DNA of 64,000 nt. Source: Roseinatronobacter alkalisoli. Its GTDB lineage: Bacteria; Pseudomonadota; Alphaproteobacteria; Rhodobacterales; Rhodobacteraceae. The stretch spans positions 310,001-374,000 of the forward strand of contig NZ_JAQZSM010000001.1 of NCBI RefSeq assembly GCF_028745735.1, written 5' to 3'. Under the pieces are notes generated by a model. The model was not told the DNA's origin. It saw nothing but the letters and a program-made list of their open reading frames with translations, and did no database searches. Both the position numbers and the translations under genes were made by a program. The number at the start of each line of letters is the position of its first letter. Position 1 is the stretch's first letter. This document shows positions 8,588 through 17,273 of the stretch, piece by piece.

Positions 8588-10390
8588 ATGACAACTTCTG
8601 AATATGACGACGACCAAAAAGCCGAACGTATGAAGGCAAATATGGCACGGATCGAGGAACTGACCGCGCGCCTGACCCATGCGCTGGCGCAACGTGATCC
8701 GCCGCGTGGCAGCCTGCAGGCACCCGATTCGGACATATTTGTTCAGGCCACAGCGGCCTTCTGGACCGAAATGGTCAAAAACCCGTCCAAGGTTCTGGAA
8801 AAGCAGCTGGAGTATTGGGGCAAATCCCTAAAACATGTGGTCGAGGCGCAGGAAGTGCTGCGCAGCGGCAAGTTGCGGGCCCCCGAAGACCACACGCCTG
8901 ATGACCGTCGTTTTGCCAACCCGCTCTGGAAAACCCATCCCTATTTCAACTACATCAAACAGCAATATATGATCGCCAGCGAGGCAGTGCAGGACGCAGT
9001 GATGACGCTGGACACGATGTCCCCGCGTGAAAAGAAACGCCTGCATTATTTCACGCAGCAGATCGTCGATATGATGGCCCCGACGAATTTTCTTGCGACC
9101 AATCCTGATGCGCTGATGAAAGCGGTTGAAACTGAAGGGGAGAGCCTGATCAAGGGTCTGGAAAACCTTGTGCATGATATAGAGGCGGGAGGGGGCGAAC
9201 TGTTGGTGACCCTTGCCGATCAGGACGCATTCAGGGTGGGCGAGAACCTGGCGACCATGCCCGGCAAGGTGGTCTTCCGTAACCGGATGTTCGAACTGAT
9301 CCAGTACGCGCCCTCTACCGAGAAGGTCTATCGCACGCCGATCGTGATCTTTCCGCCCTGGATCAACAAATTCTATATCATGGACCTGAAACCCCAGAAC
9401 AGCCTGATCAAGTGGATCGTCGATCAGGGCTATACGCTATTCGTCGTGTCCTGGGTCAATCCTGATGCCCGCTATGCAGATGTCGGCATGGATACCTATG
9501 TCGAAGAAGGCTATCTGGAGGCCATCCGCGTCGCAAAGGAGATTACCGGAGAGGCGCAGGTTAATGCCGTGGGCTATTGTATCGCGGGAACCACGCTGTC
9601 GCTGACACTGGGGCTGATGAACAAGCGCAAGGACAAATCCGTGCGTTCTGCCACGTTCTTTACCACCCTGACGGATTTTTCCGATCAGGGCGAAGTGGGC
9701 GTGTTCCTGGAAGATGACTTCGTCGACGGGATTGAAGCGGAATGCAACGAAAAGGGCTATCTTGACAGTTTCTTCATGTCGCGCACCTTTTCGTTCCTGC
9801 GTTCCAACGATCTGATCTATGCGCCCGCGATCCGCAGTTACATGATGGGCGAAGCTCCGCCCGCGTTCGATCTGCTGTACTGGAACGGGGACAGCACCAA
9901 CCTGCCGGGGAAAATGTGTGTCGAATACCTGCGCGGGCTGTGCCAGCAGGACCGGTTTTCCGCAGCCAGTTTCCGCATCTGCGGTGAAGATGTCAGCATC
10001 AGTGATGTAAAGCACCCGTTATGTGCTATTGCCTGCGAAACCGATCATATTGCGGCATGGCGGTCCAGTTTCCGGGGCATGTCCCGCATGGGCAGCCGGG
10101 ACAAGACCTTCATTCTGTCGCAGTCGGGGCATATCGCCGGTATCATCAACCCGCCTTCCAAGAAGAAATACGGGCACTATACTGGCGCGGCCCCCGAAGG
10201 CAGCCCCGATGACTGGAAATCGGCCGCTGAATTCCACGAAGGGTCATGGTGGCCACGTTGGGGTGACTGGCTGTCCAGGCGTTCTGGCGCGAAAGTTGAG
10301 GCCCGCATTCCGGGTGATTCGTCCTATCCCGCGCTGGATGACGCCCCTGGGCGCTATGTGGTAAGTTCAAAAAATGATGAAATGTCATAG
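8588..10390 (+). CDS. phaC: Class I polyhydroxyalkanoate synthase PhaC
   Basis: PhaC polymerises (R)-3-hydroxybutyryl-CoA into PHB on the granule surface. The 600-residue length and the PhaC N-terminal domain (about residues 70-240) followed by an alpha/beta-hydrolase domain fit class I enzymes. The catalytic cysteine is Cys331 in the lipase-like box GYCIAGTTLS, and the C-terminal histidine lies in SQSGHIAGIINPP. A strong ribosome site (AGGGGGGAA) precedes the ATG. It is divergent from phaZ and followed, 140 bases on, by phaP and phaR, which is the usual granule gene cluster. No clear PhaR box precedes it, so its expression may be constitutive or set from the short divergent promoter region at 8474-8587. 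Confidence 0.97.
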   Translation: MTTSEYDDDQKAERMKANMARIEELTARLTHALAQRDPPRGSLQAPDSDIFVQATAAFWTEMVKNPSKVLEKQLEYWGKSLKHVVEAQEVLRSGKLRAPEDHTPDDRRFANPLWKTHPYFNYIKQQYMIASEAVQDAVMTLDTMSPREKKRLHYFTQQIVDMMAPTNFLATNPDALMKAVETEGESLIKGLENLVHDIEAGGGELLVTLADQDAFRVGENLATMPGKVVFRNRMFELIQYAPSTEKVYRTPIVIFPPWINKFYIMDLKPQNSLIKWIVDQGYTLFVVSWVNPDARYADVGMDTYVEEGYLEAIRVAKEITGEAQVNAVGYCIAGTTLSLTLGLMNKRKDKSVRSATFFTTLTDFSDQGEVGVFLEDDFVDGIEAECNEKGYLDSFFMSRTFSFLRSNDLIYAPAIRSYMMGEAPPAFDLLYWNGDSTNLPGKMCVEYLRGLCQQDRFSAASFRICGEDVSISDVKHPLCAIACETDHIAAWRSSFRGMSRMGSRDKTFILSQSGHIAGIINPPSKKKYGHYTGAAPEGSPDDWKSAAEFHEGSWWPRWGDWLSRRSGAKVEARIPGDSSYPALDDAPGRYVVSSKNDEMS

Positions 10391-10418
10391 GCTTGAACCA
10401 TCGCAATCTAAATTAATG

Positions 10419-10429
10419 CTGCGGTGCAG
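10419..10429 (+). promoter_or_regulatory. PhaR operator 1 upstream of phaP
   Basis: The sequence CTGCGGTGCAG matches CTGC-N3-GCAG exactly, the binding site reported for PhaR of Rhodobacter sphaeroides. It is followed by a second perfect copy starting 28 bases downstream, and both lie in the 140-base leader of phaP. PhaR encoded at 11114 is the expected binder, released when PHB accumulates. Confidence 0.82.
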
Positions 10430-10446
10430 AAAAAACACTTGAAATG

Positions 10447-10457
10447 CTGCACTGCAG
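10447..10457 (+). promoter_or_regulatory. PhaR operator 2 upstream of phaP
   Basis: CTGCACTGCAG is a second exact CTGC-N3-GCAG match, embedded in the longer near-palindrome ATGCTGCACTGCAGCAT. It lies 73 bases before the phaP start. A looser third copy (TTGCAGATGCAG, spacer of four) lies at 10470-10481, so the region may hold a multi-site repressor complex. Confidence 0.82.
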
Positions 10458-10530
10458 CATGCATATTGGTTGCAGATGCAGGGAATGGATGATCCAGAAA
10501 CTGCAAAACAGTTAACATTGGAGAGAGACC

Positions 10531-10974
10531 ATGACCAAGACCGTTGATTACACCAAGATGATGAAAGACATGATGGGCGCGTTCCCGATGGACACAACCG
10601 CACTGCAGGATGCGTTCAAATCGCAAGCCGCTCTGGCCGAAAAAATGAGCAAAGTTGCTCTGGAAGCCGCGGAAAAGTCCACCGAAGTTTCGACCAAATG
10701 GACCAAGACCACGCTGGCCAAAGTCGGCGACGTGTCCACCGTCAAGGAAGACCCGGCAGATTACAGCAAAGCCATCACCGATTTCGCATCGGCACAGGCT
10801 GAAATGACTGCTGAACATGTTGCTGCTTTCGCTGAAATCGCGAAAAAAGTGCAGATGGACACAGTTGAACTGCTGATGGCCGCTGGCAAGGACATGCAGG
10901 AAGAAACCGCTGCTGCTGTCAAAAAAGCAACCGACACAGCAACCAAAGCTGCAAAGACCGCTGGCGCGAAATAA
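10531..10974 (+). CDS. phaP: Phasin PhaP (PHB granule-coating protein)
   Basis: This small 147-residue, lysine- and alanine-rich, predicted all-helical protein coats PHB granules and limits their coalescence. The sequence shows long amphipathic helices with heptad-like spacing and an Ala/Lys-rich C-terminal tail (KKATDTATKAAKTAGAK), typical of the phasin_2 family. No signal peptide is present. The ATG is preceded by GGAGAGAG. Two PhaR operators upstream suggest strong repression until PHB forms and titrates PhaR away. It lies between the synthase and the regulator and is ended by its own terminator. Confidence 0.93.
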   Translation: MTKTVDYTKMMKDMMGAFPMDTTALQDAFKSQAALAEKMSKVALEAAEKSTEVSTKWTKTTLAKVGDVSTVKEDPADYSKAITDFASAQAEMTAEHVAAFAEIAKKVQMDTVELLMAAGKDMQEETAAAVKKATDTATKAAKTAGAK

Positions 10975-11028
10975 TCGCCGGATGTGAATACGAAGCGTAC
11001 GATGTCCTCCCCGTCGGATGCCTTCAAT

Positions 11029-11060
11029 AAGGGCGAGCGTCATGCTCGCCCTTTTCTTTT
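11029..11060 (+). terminator. Rho-independent terminator after phaP
   Basis: Arms AAGGGCGAGC (11029-11038) and GCTCGCCCTT (11044-11053) pair perfectly over 10 bp around the loop GTCAT. A T-rich tail TTCTTTT follows, so phaP and phaR are probably separate transcripts. Confidence 0.9.
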
Positions 11061-11082
11061 GGAAATTGCTCGCCTAGTGTTG

Positions 11083-11093
11083 CTGCAGTGCAA
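11083..11093 (+). promoter_or_regulatory. Probable PhaR autoregulatory box upstream of phaR
   Basis: CTGCAGTGCAA differs at one base from CTGC-N3-GCAG (final G to A) and lies 20 bases before the phaR start codon. Known PhaR proteins repress their own gene, so an autoregulatory site is expected here, though the match is imperfect. Confidence 0.6.
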
Positions 11094-11113
11094 AACCCCA
11101 GGGAGGGACGCTC

Positions 11114-11665
11114 GTGGCCCAAGACGACAAACCGCTGCTGATCAAGCGCTACGCCAGCCGCCGGTTATATAATACCGAGACCAGCGACTACGTGACCTTG
11201 GAAGATATCGCCGGATTCATCCGCGCCGGGCGTGAAGTGCAGATTGTTGACCTGAAATCGGGGGACGACCTGACACGCCAGTATTTGCTGCAAATCATTG
11301 CGGAACACGAAAGCCGGGGCGAAAACGTGCTGCCGCTGGATGTGCTGACCGATCTTGTACGCAGTTATACCACGCAGGCACAAAGCGTTGTACCGCAGTT
11401 CCTTGCCATGTCCTTTGAAATGCTGCGCGATGGTCAGTCACATATCGTGGAAAACATGACCCGCGCCAACCCGATGGCAGCAATGCCGGGATTTGAGGAA
11501 ATGCAGCGCCAACAACAGGCGTTCATGAAAACCATGATGGCGGGCTGGCCACCCGTTGCCGGTGTCGCTGACAAGGATGATGACAAATCCGCGTCTGAGG
11601 AATTGTCCGATATAAAGCGGCAACTGGCGGAGCTGCAAAGCAAGCTTTCGGGTCTGGATAAATAG
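11114..11665 (+). CDS. phaR: PHB synthesis repressor PhaR
   Basis: PhaR senses free PHB and represses the phasin gene and itself. The 183-residue protein carries the N-terminal PHB/PHA accumulation regulator DNA-binding domain, which opens with the family-typical KRYASRRLYNTETSDYVTL (residues about 11-29). The PHB-binding region follows near residues 75-120 (FLAMSFEMLRDGQSHI), and the tail is charged and helical. The start is GTG, with GGGAGGGA upstream. It lies directly after phaP with a near-consensus PhaR box in its own leader. Its stop codon abuts that of the convergent puuB-like gene with no gap. Confidence 0.96.
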   Translation: MAQDDKPLLIKRYASRRLYNTETSDYVTLEDIAGFIRAGREVQIVDLKSGDDLTRQYLLQIIAEHESRGENVLPLDVLTDLVRSYTTQAQSVVPQFLAMSFEMLRDGQSHIVENMTRANPMAAMPGFEEMQRQQQAFMKTMMAGWPPVAGVADKDDDKSASEELSDIKRQLAELQSKLSGLDK

Positions 11666-12961
11666 TCACACGCCCAGCCGGTCGCGCAGGGCAAACCAGG
11701 TCATGGCCAGCGCCAGCAACGGGCTGCGCAGGGCCGGGCCGCCCGGGAACCGGGGCAGGTTCAGCGCGGCCATCAGGTCAAACCTCTCTGTTTGCCCCGC
11801 GATTGTGTCTGCCATGATGCGTCCCGCCAATGTGGCCATCCCGATACCCGCCCCCGAATAGCCCGATGCAGACAGAATATTCGGGGCCAGCCGCGCGAAA
11901 TGGGGCATGCGGTTCACTGTAATTGCCAGCGTGCCCCCCCATGCATAGTCGATGCGCGTGTCGTTCAACTGCGGAAAGACCTGCAGCATAGGTTTGCGCA
12001 CGGTTTTCATGATGTCCGGAAAGCGGTATCCATAGCTTTCGCCGCCGCCGAACAACAGCCGCCCGTCGCGCGACAGCCGGAAATAGTTGATCACGAATTT
12101 GCTGTCCGCCACAGCCACATCACTGGTCAGAACCGTGCCATGGGGCAGGGGTTCGGTCGCGACAATGAAATTGTTGATCGGCATGACCTTGGCCGCGACC
12201 TGCGGCACCAGCCCGCCAATATAGCCATTCGCAGCCAGTATCAGGTGGTCTGCGTCAACATGACCGCTGTCTGTCCGGACGCGGACACGCGCGCCGTGCT
12301 GAATATCCACCACGAGCGAATTCTCGAATATATGCGCGCCTGCGGCCTGTGCGATCCGCGCAAGCCCCAGCGCATAGGCCAGCGGGTGAACATGGCCCGC
12401 GCCAGTGTCGATGACCCCACCCTGATAGGCATCGGTGCGGATAATGCCCCTGATCTGGTCGCGGTTCAGCGGTTGCACCTGATCATAGCCATAGTCACGC
12501 GCCAGTTTTTCGGCATAGGCATGGGAATGGGCCACATCGCGCGTCTGCCAGTCGGCGTGAATGACGCCTGGGCGAAAACCGGTTCCCATGTCATGGGTGG
12601 CGATCAGATGCTTGACCAGTTCCTTCGCGTCCTCGCCGACCTGCCAGAGATTGCGGGCGTCATCGCGCCCGAACATGCGTTCAACCTGATCCTGTTCCAC
12701 ACGTTGGCCAGAACTGACCTGCCCGCCATTGCGCCCCGATGCGCCGAAGCCCACGCGATGGGCCTCCAGCACGGCCACGCGGTAGCCGCGCTGCGCCAGA
12801 TGCAATGCAGCAGACAGGCCGGTATACCCCGCGCCGACAATACAGACATCCGCAGTTGCGGCGCCTTCAAGCGGGGGTAGGGGCGGCGGCAGTTCGGTTG
12901 ATGCCGCGTAATAGCTGGGCGGGTATTCCCCCGCCCGGTCATTGGCGAACAGAAGGTTCAT
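11666..12961 (-). CDS. puuB: FAD-dependent oxidoreductase, gamma-glutamylputrescine oxidase (PuuB) type
   Basis: This DAO-family flavoenzyme probably oxidises gamma-glutamylputrescine to the aldehyde in polyamine breakdown. The 431-residue protein begins MNLLFANDRAGEYPPSYYA, typical of PuuB-like proteins. Its Rossmann FAD motif GAGYTG is at residues 43-48, with FGASGRNGGQ shortly after. I chose the ATG at 12961 because it overlaps the stop of the upstream PuuA-like gene as ATGA and matches the family N-terminus; an in-frame ATG at 12991 lies inside that gene. It is the last gene of a minus-strand operon that begins with an ABC importer, which supports amine or amino-acid catabolism. The exact substrate is not provable from sequence. 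Confidence 0.85.
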   Translation of the reverse strand: MNLLFANDRAGEYPPSYYAASTELPPPLPPLEGAATADVCIVGAGYTGLSAALHLAQRGYRVAVLEAHRVGFGASGRNGGQVSSGQRVEQDQVERMFGRDDARNLWQVGEDAKELVKHLIATHDMGTGFRPGVIHADWQTRDVAHSHAYAEKLARDYGYDQVQPLNRDQIRGIIRTDAYQGGVIDTGAGHVHPLAYALGLARIAQAAGAHIFENSLVVDIQHGARVRVRTDSGHVDADHLILAANGYIGGLVPQVAAKVMPINNFIVATEPLPHGTVLTSDVAVADSKFVINYFRLSRDGRLLFGGGESYGYRFPDIMKTVRKPMLQVFPQLNDTRIDYAWGGTLAITVNRMPHFARLAPNILSASGYSGAGIGMATLAGRIMADTIAGQTERFDLMAALNLPRFPGGPALRSPLLALAMTWFALRDRLGV

Positions 12962-14313
12962 GCGTTCAGCAGCAGATGTTCGCGTTCCCATGGGCTGATG
13001 ACTTGCAGGAATTCATTGTATTCGTCGCGTTTGACCGCGCTGTAGATACGGCAGAATTCCGGCCCGAGGATCGAATGCAGTTTTTCCGCATTGTCGAACA
13101 TGTCCAGCGATGCGCCCAGCGTCATGGGCAGTTCATTGGCGTCCATATAGGCGTTTGTGGTGCATTGCGCGCGCGGGTGCTGCTTTTCCTTCAGGCCCAG
13201 ATAGCCGCAGGCGAGAGAGGCCGCGATACCCAAGTAAGGGTTGCAATCCATTCCCGCCAGCCGGTTTTCTACCCGCCGCGACGCAGGTGAAGAAATGGGA
13301 ATGCGCAAGCCCGTGGTGCGGTTGTCATACCCCCATTCCAGGTTGATCGGGGCGGCGAAATCCGGAATATACCGGCGATAGCTGTTCACATAGGGCGCGA
13401 TCAGCGCAACCGCTGACGGAAGGTGGCGCTGCAACCCTCCGATGAAATGCATGAACATTTCGGTGCTTTCGCCTGTTTCGGTGGAGAACAGGTTCTGCCC
13501 GGTCGCAATATCGATCACCGAATGGTGGATATGCATTGCGCTGCCCGGTTCCCCTTCGATGGGTTTGGCCATGAAGGTGGCGAACATGTCATGGCGCAGG
13601 GCGGCTTCGCGGATCATGCGCTTGAAATAGAAGACCTGATCTGCCAGCTCGATCGGCTTGCCATGGGCCAGGTTTATTTCGACCTGACCTGCGCCGCCTT
13701 CCTGCAGGATACCGTCAATTTCCAGCCCCATGGCTTCGGCAAAATCATAGATATCGTCGATCACCTTGCCGTATTCATCAACGGCCGACATGGAATAGGC
13801 TTGGCGCGCTGCCGCCCGCCGCCCGGTGCGGCCCATAGGCGGAATGATCGGCATATTGGGGTCGGTGTTGCGCGCGACAAAGAAGAATTCCAGTTCCGGC
13901 GCGATGACCGGCTGCCAGCCTTCGGCGCGGTACAGATCCAGCACATGTTTCAGTACATTGCGCGGTGCAGTCGGGATGGGATTGCCGTTCGCATCTTCCG
14001 CGTCATGGATGATCTGCAATGTCCAGTCTGCGGTCCAGGGCGCCGCTGTCGCGGTCGAAAAATCGGGGCGCATGATCATGTCAGGTTCCAGATCGGCCCC
14101 GTCCCGGAATTCGGCCCAGCCGCCGGTGATTGTCTGCAAAAAGATTGACGTGGGCAGGTAATATGTCGAATTCCCGTCGAATTTTGCTGCAGGCATCGCC
14201 TTGCCACGCGCCACACCGGCCATATCGGCGATGATGCATTCAATTTCGTCCAGACGGCGCCCGCTAAGATAGTCGCGCGCGGTCTGGGGGATTTGTTCTC
14301 TCCATTCGGCCAT
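12958..14313 (-). CDS. puuA: Glutamine synthetase family protein, gamma-glutamylputrescine synthetase (PuuA) type
   Basis: It probably ligates glutamate to putrescine or another amine with ATP, the first step of the gamma-glutamyl polyamine route. The 451-residue protein has the glutamine synthetase fold. Metal and active-site motifs are ELEFFF (E-x-E), GAGQVEINL, the histidine of AMHIHHS, NRTTGLRIP and RRVENRLAG. It lacks the adenylylated-tyrosine C-terminal signature of GlnA I, as expected for PuuA-like enzymes. GGAGG lies just upstream of the ATG. It is preceded by an amidotransferase and followed, by ATGA overlap, by the oxidase that would use its product. Another gamma-glutamylated amine is possible. 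Confidence 0.86.
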   Translation of the reverse strand: MAEWREQIPQTARDYLSGRRLDEIECIIADMAGVARGKAMPAAKFDGNSTYYLPTSIFLQTITGGWAEFRDGADLEPDMIMRPDFSTATAAPWTADWTLQIIHDAEDANGNPIPTAPRNVLKHVLDLYRAEGWQPVIAPELEFFFVARNTDPNMPIIPPMGRTGRRAAARQAYSMSAVDEYGKVIDDIYDFAEAMGLEIDGILQEGGAGQVEINLAHGKPIELADQVFYFKRMIREAALRHDMFATFMAKPIEGEPGSAMHIHHSVIDIATGQNLFSTETGESTEMFMHFIGGLQRHLPSAVALIAPYVNSYRRYIPDFAAPINLEWGYDNRTTGLRIPISSPASRRVENRLAGMDCNPYLGIAASLACGYLGLKEKQHPRAQCTTNAYMDANELPMTLGASLDMFDNAEKLHSILGPEFCRIYSAVKRDEYNEFLQVISPWEREHLLLNA

Positions 14314-14330
14314 AGGGCCTCCTACAGGGT

Positions 14331-15035
14331 TCAGGCGCGGGATGCGCCGGGGTGTTCTTGGGCGTGATATTGGAAAAATGCCATAATACGGTCGGCAATG
14401 ATATCGGAATCACGCGGGCCACTCTGCGCGGCTTCGGCCTGTTCCAGCAGCGGCGTTGGCACAACTCCCCGTCCGCGCGTGTCGATCAGCCCTTGAATGA
14501 ACGCATCTGAAAATTCCGGATGGGCCTGTACCGAATAGCCCTGATCGCCATAGGACAACGCCGCATATCGGCAGAATGCACTGCTGGCGGTGACGCGGGC
14601 ATTTTCGGGTGGGGTCAGCACCTGATCCTGATGCCATGCGTTCAGGGTCAAGGTTTCGCCTTCAAAATCATATTCTTGCGCGCCAATAGCCCATCCGCCC
14701 GGATATTTTCCGACCTGCCCGCCAAGGGCCTGCGCCATGATCTGATGGCCAAAGCAGATACCCGCCACCGGCTGTCCTGCAGCAAAAGCATCGCGGATAA
14801 ACTGTTCCAGTGGCGCGATGAAGGCATGGTCTTCGTAAACACCGTGGCGCGAACCGGTAATCAGCCAGCCATCGGCATCATACACTGATGCGGGAAATTC
14901 CATTCCTTCGACATGCCATGTATGAAAAGTGAAACCGCCCCTGGACAGCAGATCCTCGAACATGCTGGGGTAATCGCCCAGTTCACTGCGCAATGTGTCC
15001 GGGGCCTGGCCCGTCTGCAGAATACCGATTTTCAT
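14331..15035 (-). CDS. Class I glutamine amidotransferase-like protein
   Basis: This 234-residue cytoplasmic protein has the class I amidotransferase fold. Its expected triad is Cys94 in the nucleophile elbow GICFGHQ, with His172 and Glu174 in AHPEF. It stands alone, without a synthetase domain, so it either supplies ammonia to a partner or hydrolyses a gamma-glutamyl compound. Placed between two glutamine synthetase homologues, it is a good candidate for the gamma-glutamyl-GABA hydrolase step (PuuD role), but PuuD belongs to a more distant subfamily, so this is inference. The start is the ATG at 15035, only 18 bases from a TTTGATCAAA palindrome, which suggests an internal promoter or operator. 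Confidence 0.82.
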   Translation of the reverse strand: MKIGILQTGQAPDTLRSELGDYPSMFEDLLSRGGFTFHTWHVEGMEFPASVYDADGWLITGSRHGVYEDHAFIAPLEQFIRDAFAAGQPVAGICFGHQIMAQALGGQVGKYPGGWAIGAQEYDFEGETLTLNAWHQDQVLTPPENARVTASSAFCRYAALSYGDQGYSVQAHPEFSDAFIQGLIDTRGRGVVPTPLLEQAEAAQSGPRDSDIIADRIMAFFQYHAQEHPGASRA

Positions 15036-15053
15036 TTTCCGGGACTTTCAGAA

Positions 15054-15063
15054 TTTGATCAAA
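15054..15063. promoter_or_regulatory. TTTGATCAAA palindrome in front of the amidotransferase gene
   Basis: A perfect 10-bp palindrome lies in the 63-base gap inside the polyamine operon. Read on the minus strand it continues TTTGATCAAATTCTGA, close to the copy upstream of potF. Two further perfect copies precede the two polyamine-related ABC transporter operons, so it is probably the operator of a shared regulator. The regulator itself is not in this window. Confidence 0.6.
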
Positions 15064-15098
15064 CCTAGCAGCCTTGGTTGCACCGGGCAAGGATGCCG

Positions 15099-16418
15099 TC
15101 AGACTGTTTCCAGATACAGATCCAGCACCTGTTGGGGTTCCAGCCCCTGTAATGCAGCCATTTCCTGGCGTTTGGTACGGATCATGTTGTCAATCAACAG
15201 CGGGTCGAAAATCCGCCGCATCAGCGCCGATTCCTCAAACGCGGTCAGCGCATCTGACCATGTGGCGGGAATTTGCGGCAAGTCCTGTGCATAGGCGTCG
15301 CCGGTGATGGGCGAGGGCGGCGCGAGCCCGTCTTCCAGCCCCAGCAGCATGCCCCCCAGAACCACGGCCATCAGCAGATAGGGGTTCACATCACCGCCAG
15401 CTACGCGGTGTTCCAGCCTGCGCGCCTTGGGGGAACCCAGTGGCACGCGCACAGACGCGGTGCGGTTTTCATAGGCCCAGGCAATTGCCGTCGGCGCATG
15501 CGCGCCGGGCACAAGCCGGGCATAGCTGTTGGCATGGGGCGCAAAGATCAGCGTAGCATCGGACATGCTGGACAATGTGCCCGCGATGGCGTTGTGCAGT
15601 GCCGTACTGCCGTCATGCCCGCCATTGTCAAAAATATTCGCCCCGTCACTGTCCAGCAGGGATGCATGCAGATGCAGCCCGCTGCCGGATGCGCCCGCAT
15701 AGGGTTTCGCCATGAAGCTTGCGGCCATGCCATGCTGACGGGCAAGCCTGCGCACCAGCAGTTTGAACACCCATGTATCATCGGCCATTTTCATGGGGTC
15801 GGACCCATGGTTCAGGTTGATCTCGAACTGCCCCGGCCCCGCTTCGGATGTGGCGGTATCGGCGTCAATGCCCATCGCATCGCAGCCGTCATAAAGCGCA
15901 TCGAAAAAGGCGTTGAATTCATCCAGCATGCGTAACGACAGGGTGGCAGACCCCATTGCGCGCCGTCCGGAAATCGGGCTGGCGGGCGGCAGGTATTCCG
16001 GCCCGCTGTCATCGATCAGATAGAATTCCAGTTCAGTGGCGGTCACCGCGGTCAGCCCGCGTGCCTGCAACCGCGCGACGACCTGCGCCAGCGCATGGCG
16101 CGCATCGCCCGCGAAGGGGCGGCCATCTTCGTGATACATGCTCATGGGCAGCAGGCCTGCATCCGGGCCGATCCATGGCATGGGCAGCAGCCCACGCTCG
16201 GTCGGGCGCAGGAAACCGTCGGCATCGCCGGTCTGAAACAACAGCGGGCTGTCGGCGATGTCATTGCCCCATATGTCAAGGTTCAGCGCTGAAAGCGGCA
16301 TTTTCGCTTCTCCGCGCATCAGTTTATCATACTGTACGGCCGGAACCCGCTTGGCGCGGGCCTGGCCGTTCAGGTCGGGAATGGCAATCCGGATATTCTG
16401 CAATTTATGTGGGTCCAT
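15099..16418 (-). CDS. Second glutamine synthetase homologue (gamma-glutamyl ligase type)
   Basis: This 439-residue glutamine synthetase family enzyme is clearly a paralogue of the PuuA-like gene 0.8 kb downstream. The catalytic motifs are intact: ELEFYL, AGPGQFEINL, SGLHLHAS, ENRTASVRVP and ARRLEHRVAGGDVNPYL. The N-terminal domain is short (DLNGQARAKRVP), as in the GlnA-like/PuuA group. Two different ligases in one operon suggest two amines or amino acids are gamma-glutamylated, or one ligase acts on an intermediate. It begins 3 bases after the upstream permease stop, so co-translation is likely, and only a weak ribosome site is visible. The physiological substrate cannot be told from sequence. 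Confidence 0.85.
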   Translation of the reverse strand: MDPHKLQNIRIAIPDLNGQARAKRVPAVQYDKLMRGEAKMPLSALNLDIWGNDIADSPLLFQTGDADGFLRPTERGLLPMPWIGPDAGLLPMSMYHEDGRPFAGDARHALAQVVARLQARGLTAVTATELEFYLIDDSGPEYLPPASPISGRRAMGSATLSLRMLDEFNAFFDALYDGCDAMGIDADTATSEAGPGQFEINLNHGSDPMKMADDTWVFKLLVRRLARQHGMAASFMAKPYAGASGSGLHLHASLLDSDGANIFDNGGHDGSTALHNAIAGTLSSMSDATLIFAPHANSYARLVPGAHAPTAIAWAYENRTASVRVPLGSPKARRLEHRVAGGDVNPYLLMAVVLGGMLLGLEDGLAPPSPITGDAYAQDLPQIPATWSDALTAFEESALMRRIFDPLLIDNMIRTKRQEMAALQGLEPQQVLDLYLETV

Positions 16419-16421
16419 GAG

Positions 16422-17273
16422 TTAGCGGATGTATTGCGGACGAAACCACAGGCGTTGGCGGCGTTCGCGCGGAAGATGGCGGTTCAGGCGTAGATTGGCC
16501 AGCGCAAATATCCCGATGATGGCCAGTGTCAGTGCCACGAAATAGGCCGCAACAATCGGATAGGCGACGAAAGGGTTAAAAGTCTGGTCCACGAAATAAC
16601 GCGCGTAATAAAACGCTTCTCCCGATTGCTGGCGCGCGGGAAAGGCGGACAGGAACACCAGCGTCGTCGAATGCGTCAGGAAGATTGCTTCATTCGTGTA
16701 GCTGGGCCATGCCAGCCGCAACATGGATGGAAAGACAATGCGCCGGAATTTTGTGAACCCGTGCAGACCATAGGCATCTGCCGCTTCCAGATCACCCTTG
16801 GGGATTGACCGCAGCGCGCCATAAAACAGTTCCGCGGAATAGGCGGTGGTGTTCAGCACCAGCACGACCAGCCCGCCCACCTGCGCGGTGGTCAGCGCGC
16901 TTGTGTCCAGCGTCAGGGTGGTGAACCCCAGCGGAATGTCCACACCCGAACGCGGCAGCAGAATGAACACGGCGTAGAAAAAGAAGAACTGGATGAACAG
17001 GGGCGATCCACGAAAGATGAAGACAAACGCAGATGCAGGGCGGTTGACCCAGCGGTTCTGGCTGAATTTGGCCAGCGCCACCCCGGTTGCCAGAAAGAAC
17101 CCGATCACAATGGCAATTGCCGCGAAATAGATGTTCCACATCAGCCCGCTGCCGATCAGGAAAATCTGATCGCACAGCGTAATATCAAGGCCGCGCGGCA
17201 ACAGGTTTTCGCCATATTGGCGCCCCAGCGCGCGCAACCCGTAGCCTTGCAGGCTTTCCAGACAGGTCCTCAT
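16422..17273 (-). CDS. Polar amino acid/polyamine ABC transporter permease (HisM type)
   Basis: This 283-residue inner-membrane permease belongs to the HisMQ family of type I ABC importers. A small N-terminal extension precedes about five membrane helices, and the ATPase-contact EAA loop reads EAADAYGLHGFTKFRRIVFP (about residues 165-185). It overlaps the preceding permease by ATGA and is followed at once by the glutamine synthetase homologue. The pair of permeases, binding protein and ATPase form a complete importer whose cargo is presumably the amine or amino acid that the downstream enzymes process. Confidence 0.9.
   Translation of the reverse strand: MRTCLESLQGYGLRALGRQYGENLLPRGLDITLCDQIFLIGSGLMWNIYFAAIAIVIGFFLATGVALAKFSQNRWVNRPASAFVFIFRGSPLFIQFFFFYAVFILLPRSGVDIPLGFTTLTLDTSALTTAQVGGLVVLVLNTTAYSAELFYGALRSIPKGDLEAADAYGLHGFTKFRRIVFPSMLRLAWPSYTNEAIFLTHSTTLVFLSAFPARQQSGEAFYYARYFVDQTFNPFVAYPIVAAYFVALTLAIIGIFALANLRLNRHLPRERRQRLWFRPQYIR

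Noticed and set aside
15054-15063. TTTGATCAAA palindromes as FNR boxes
   Set aside because: FNR-type sites need TTGAT-N4-ATCAA; here the halves abut without a spacer at all three places.
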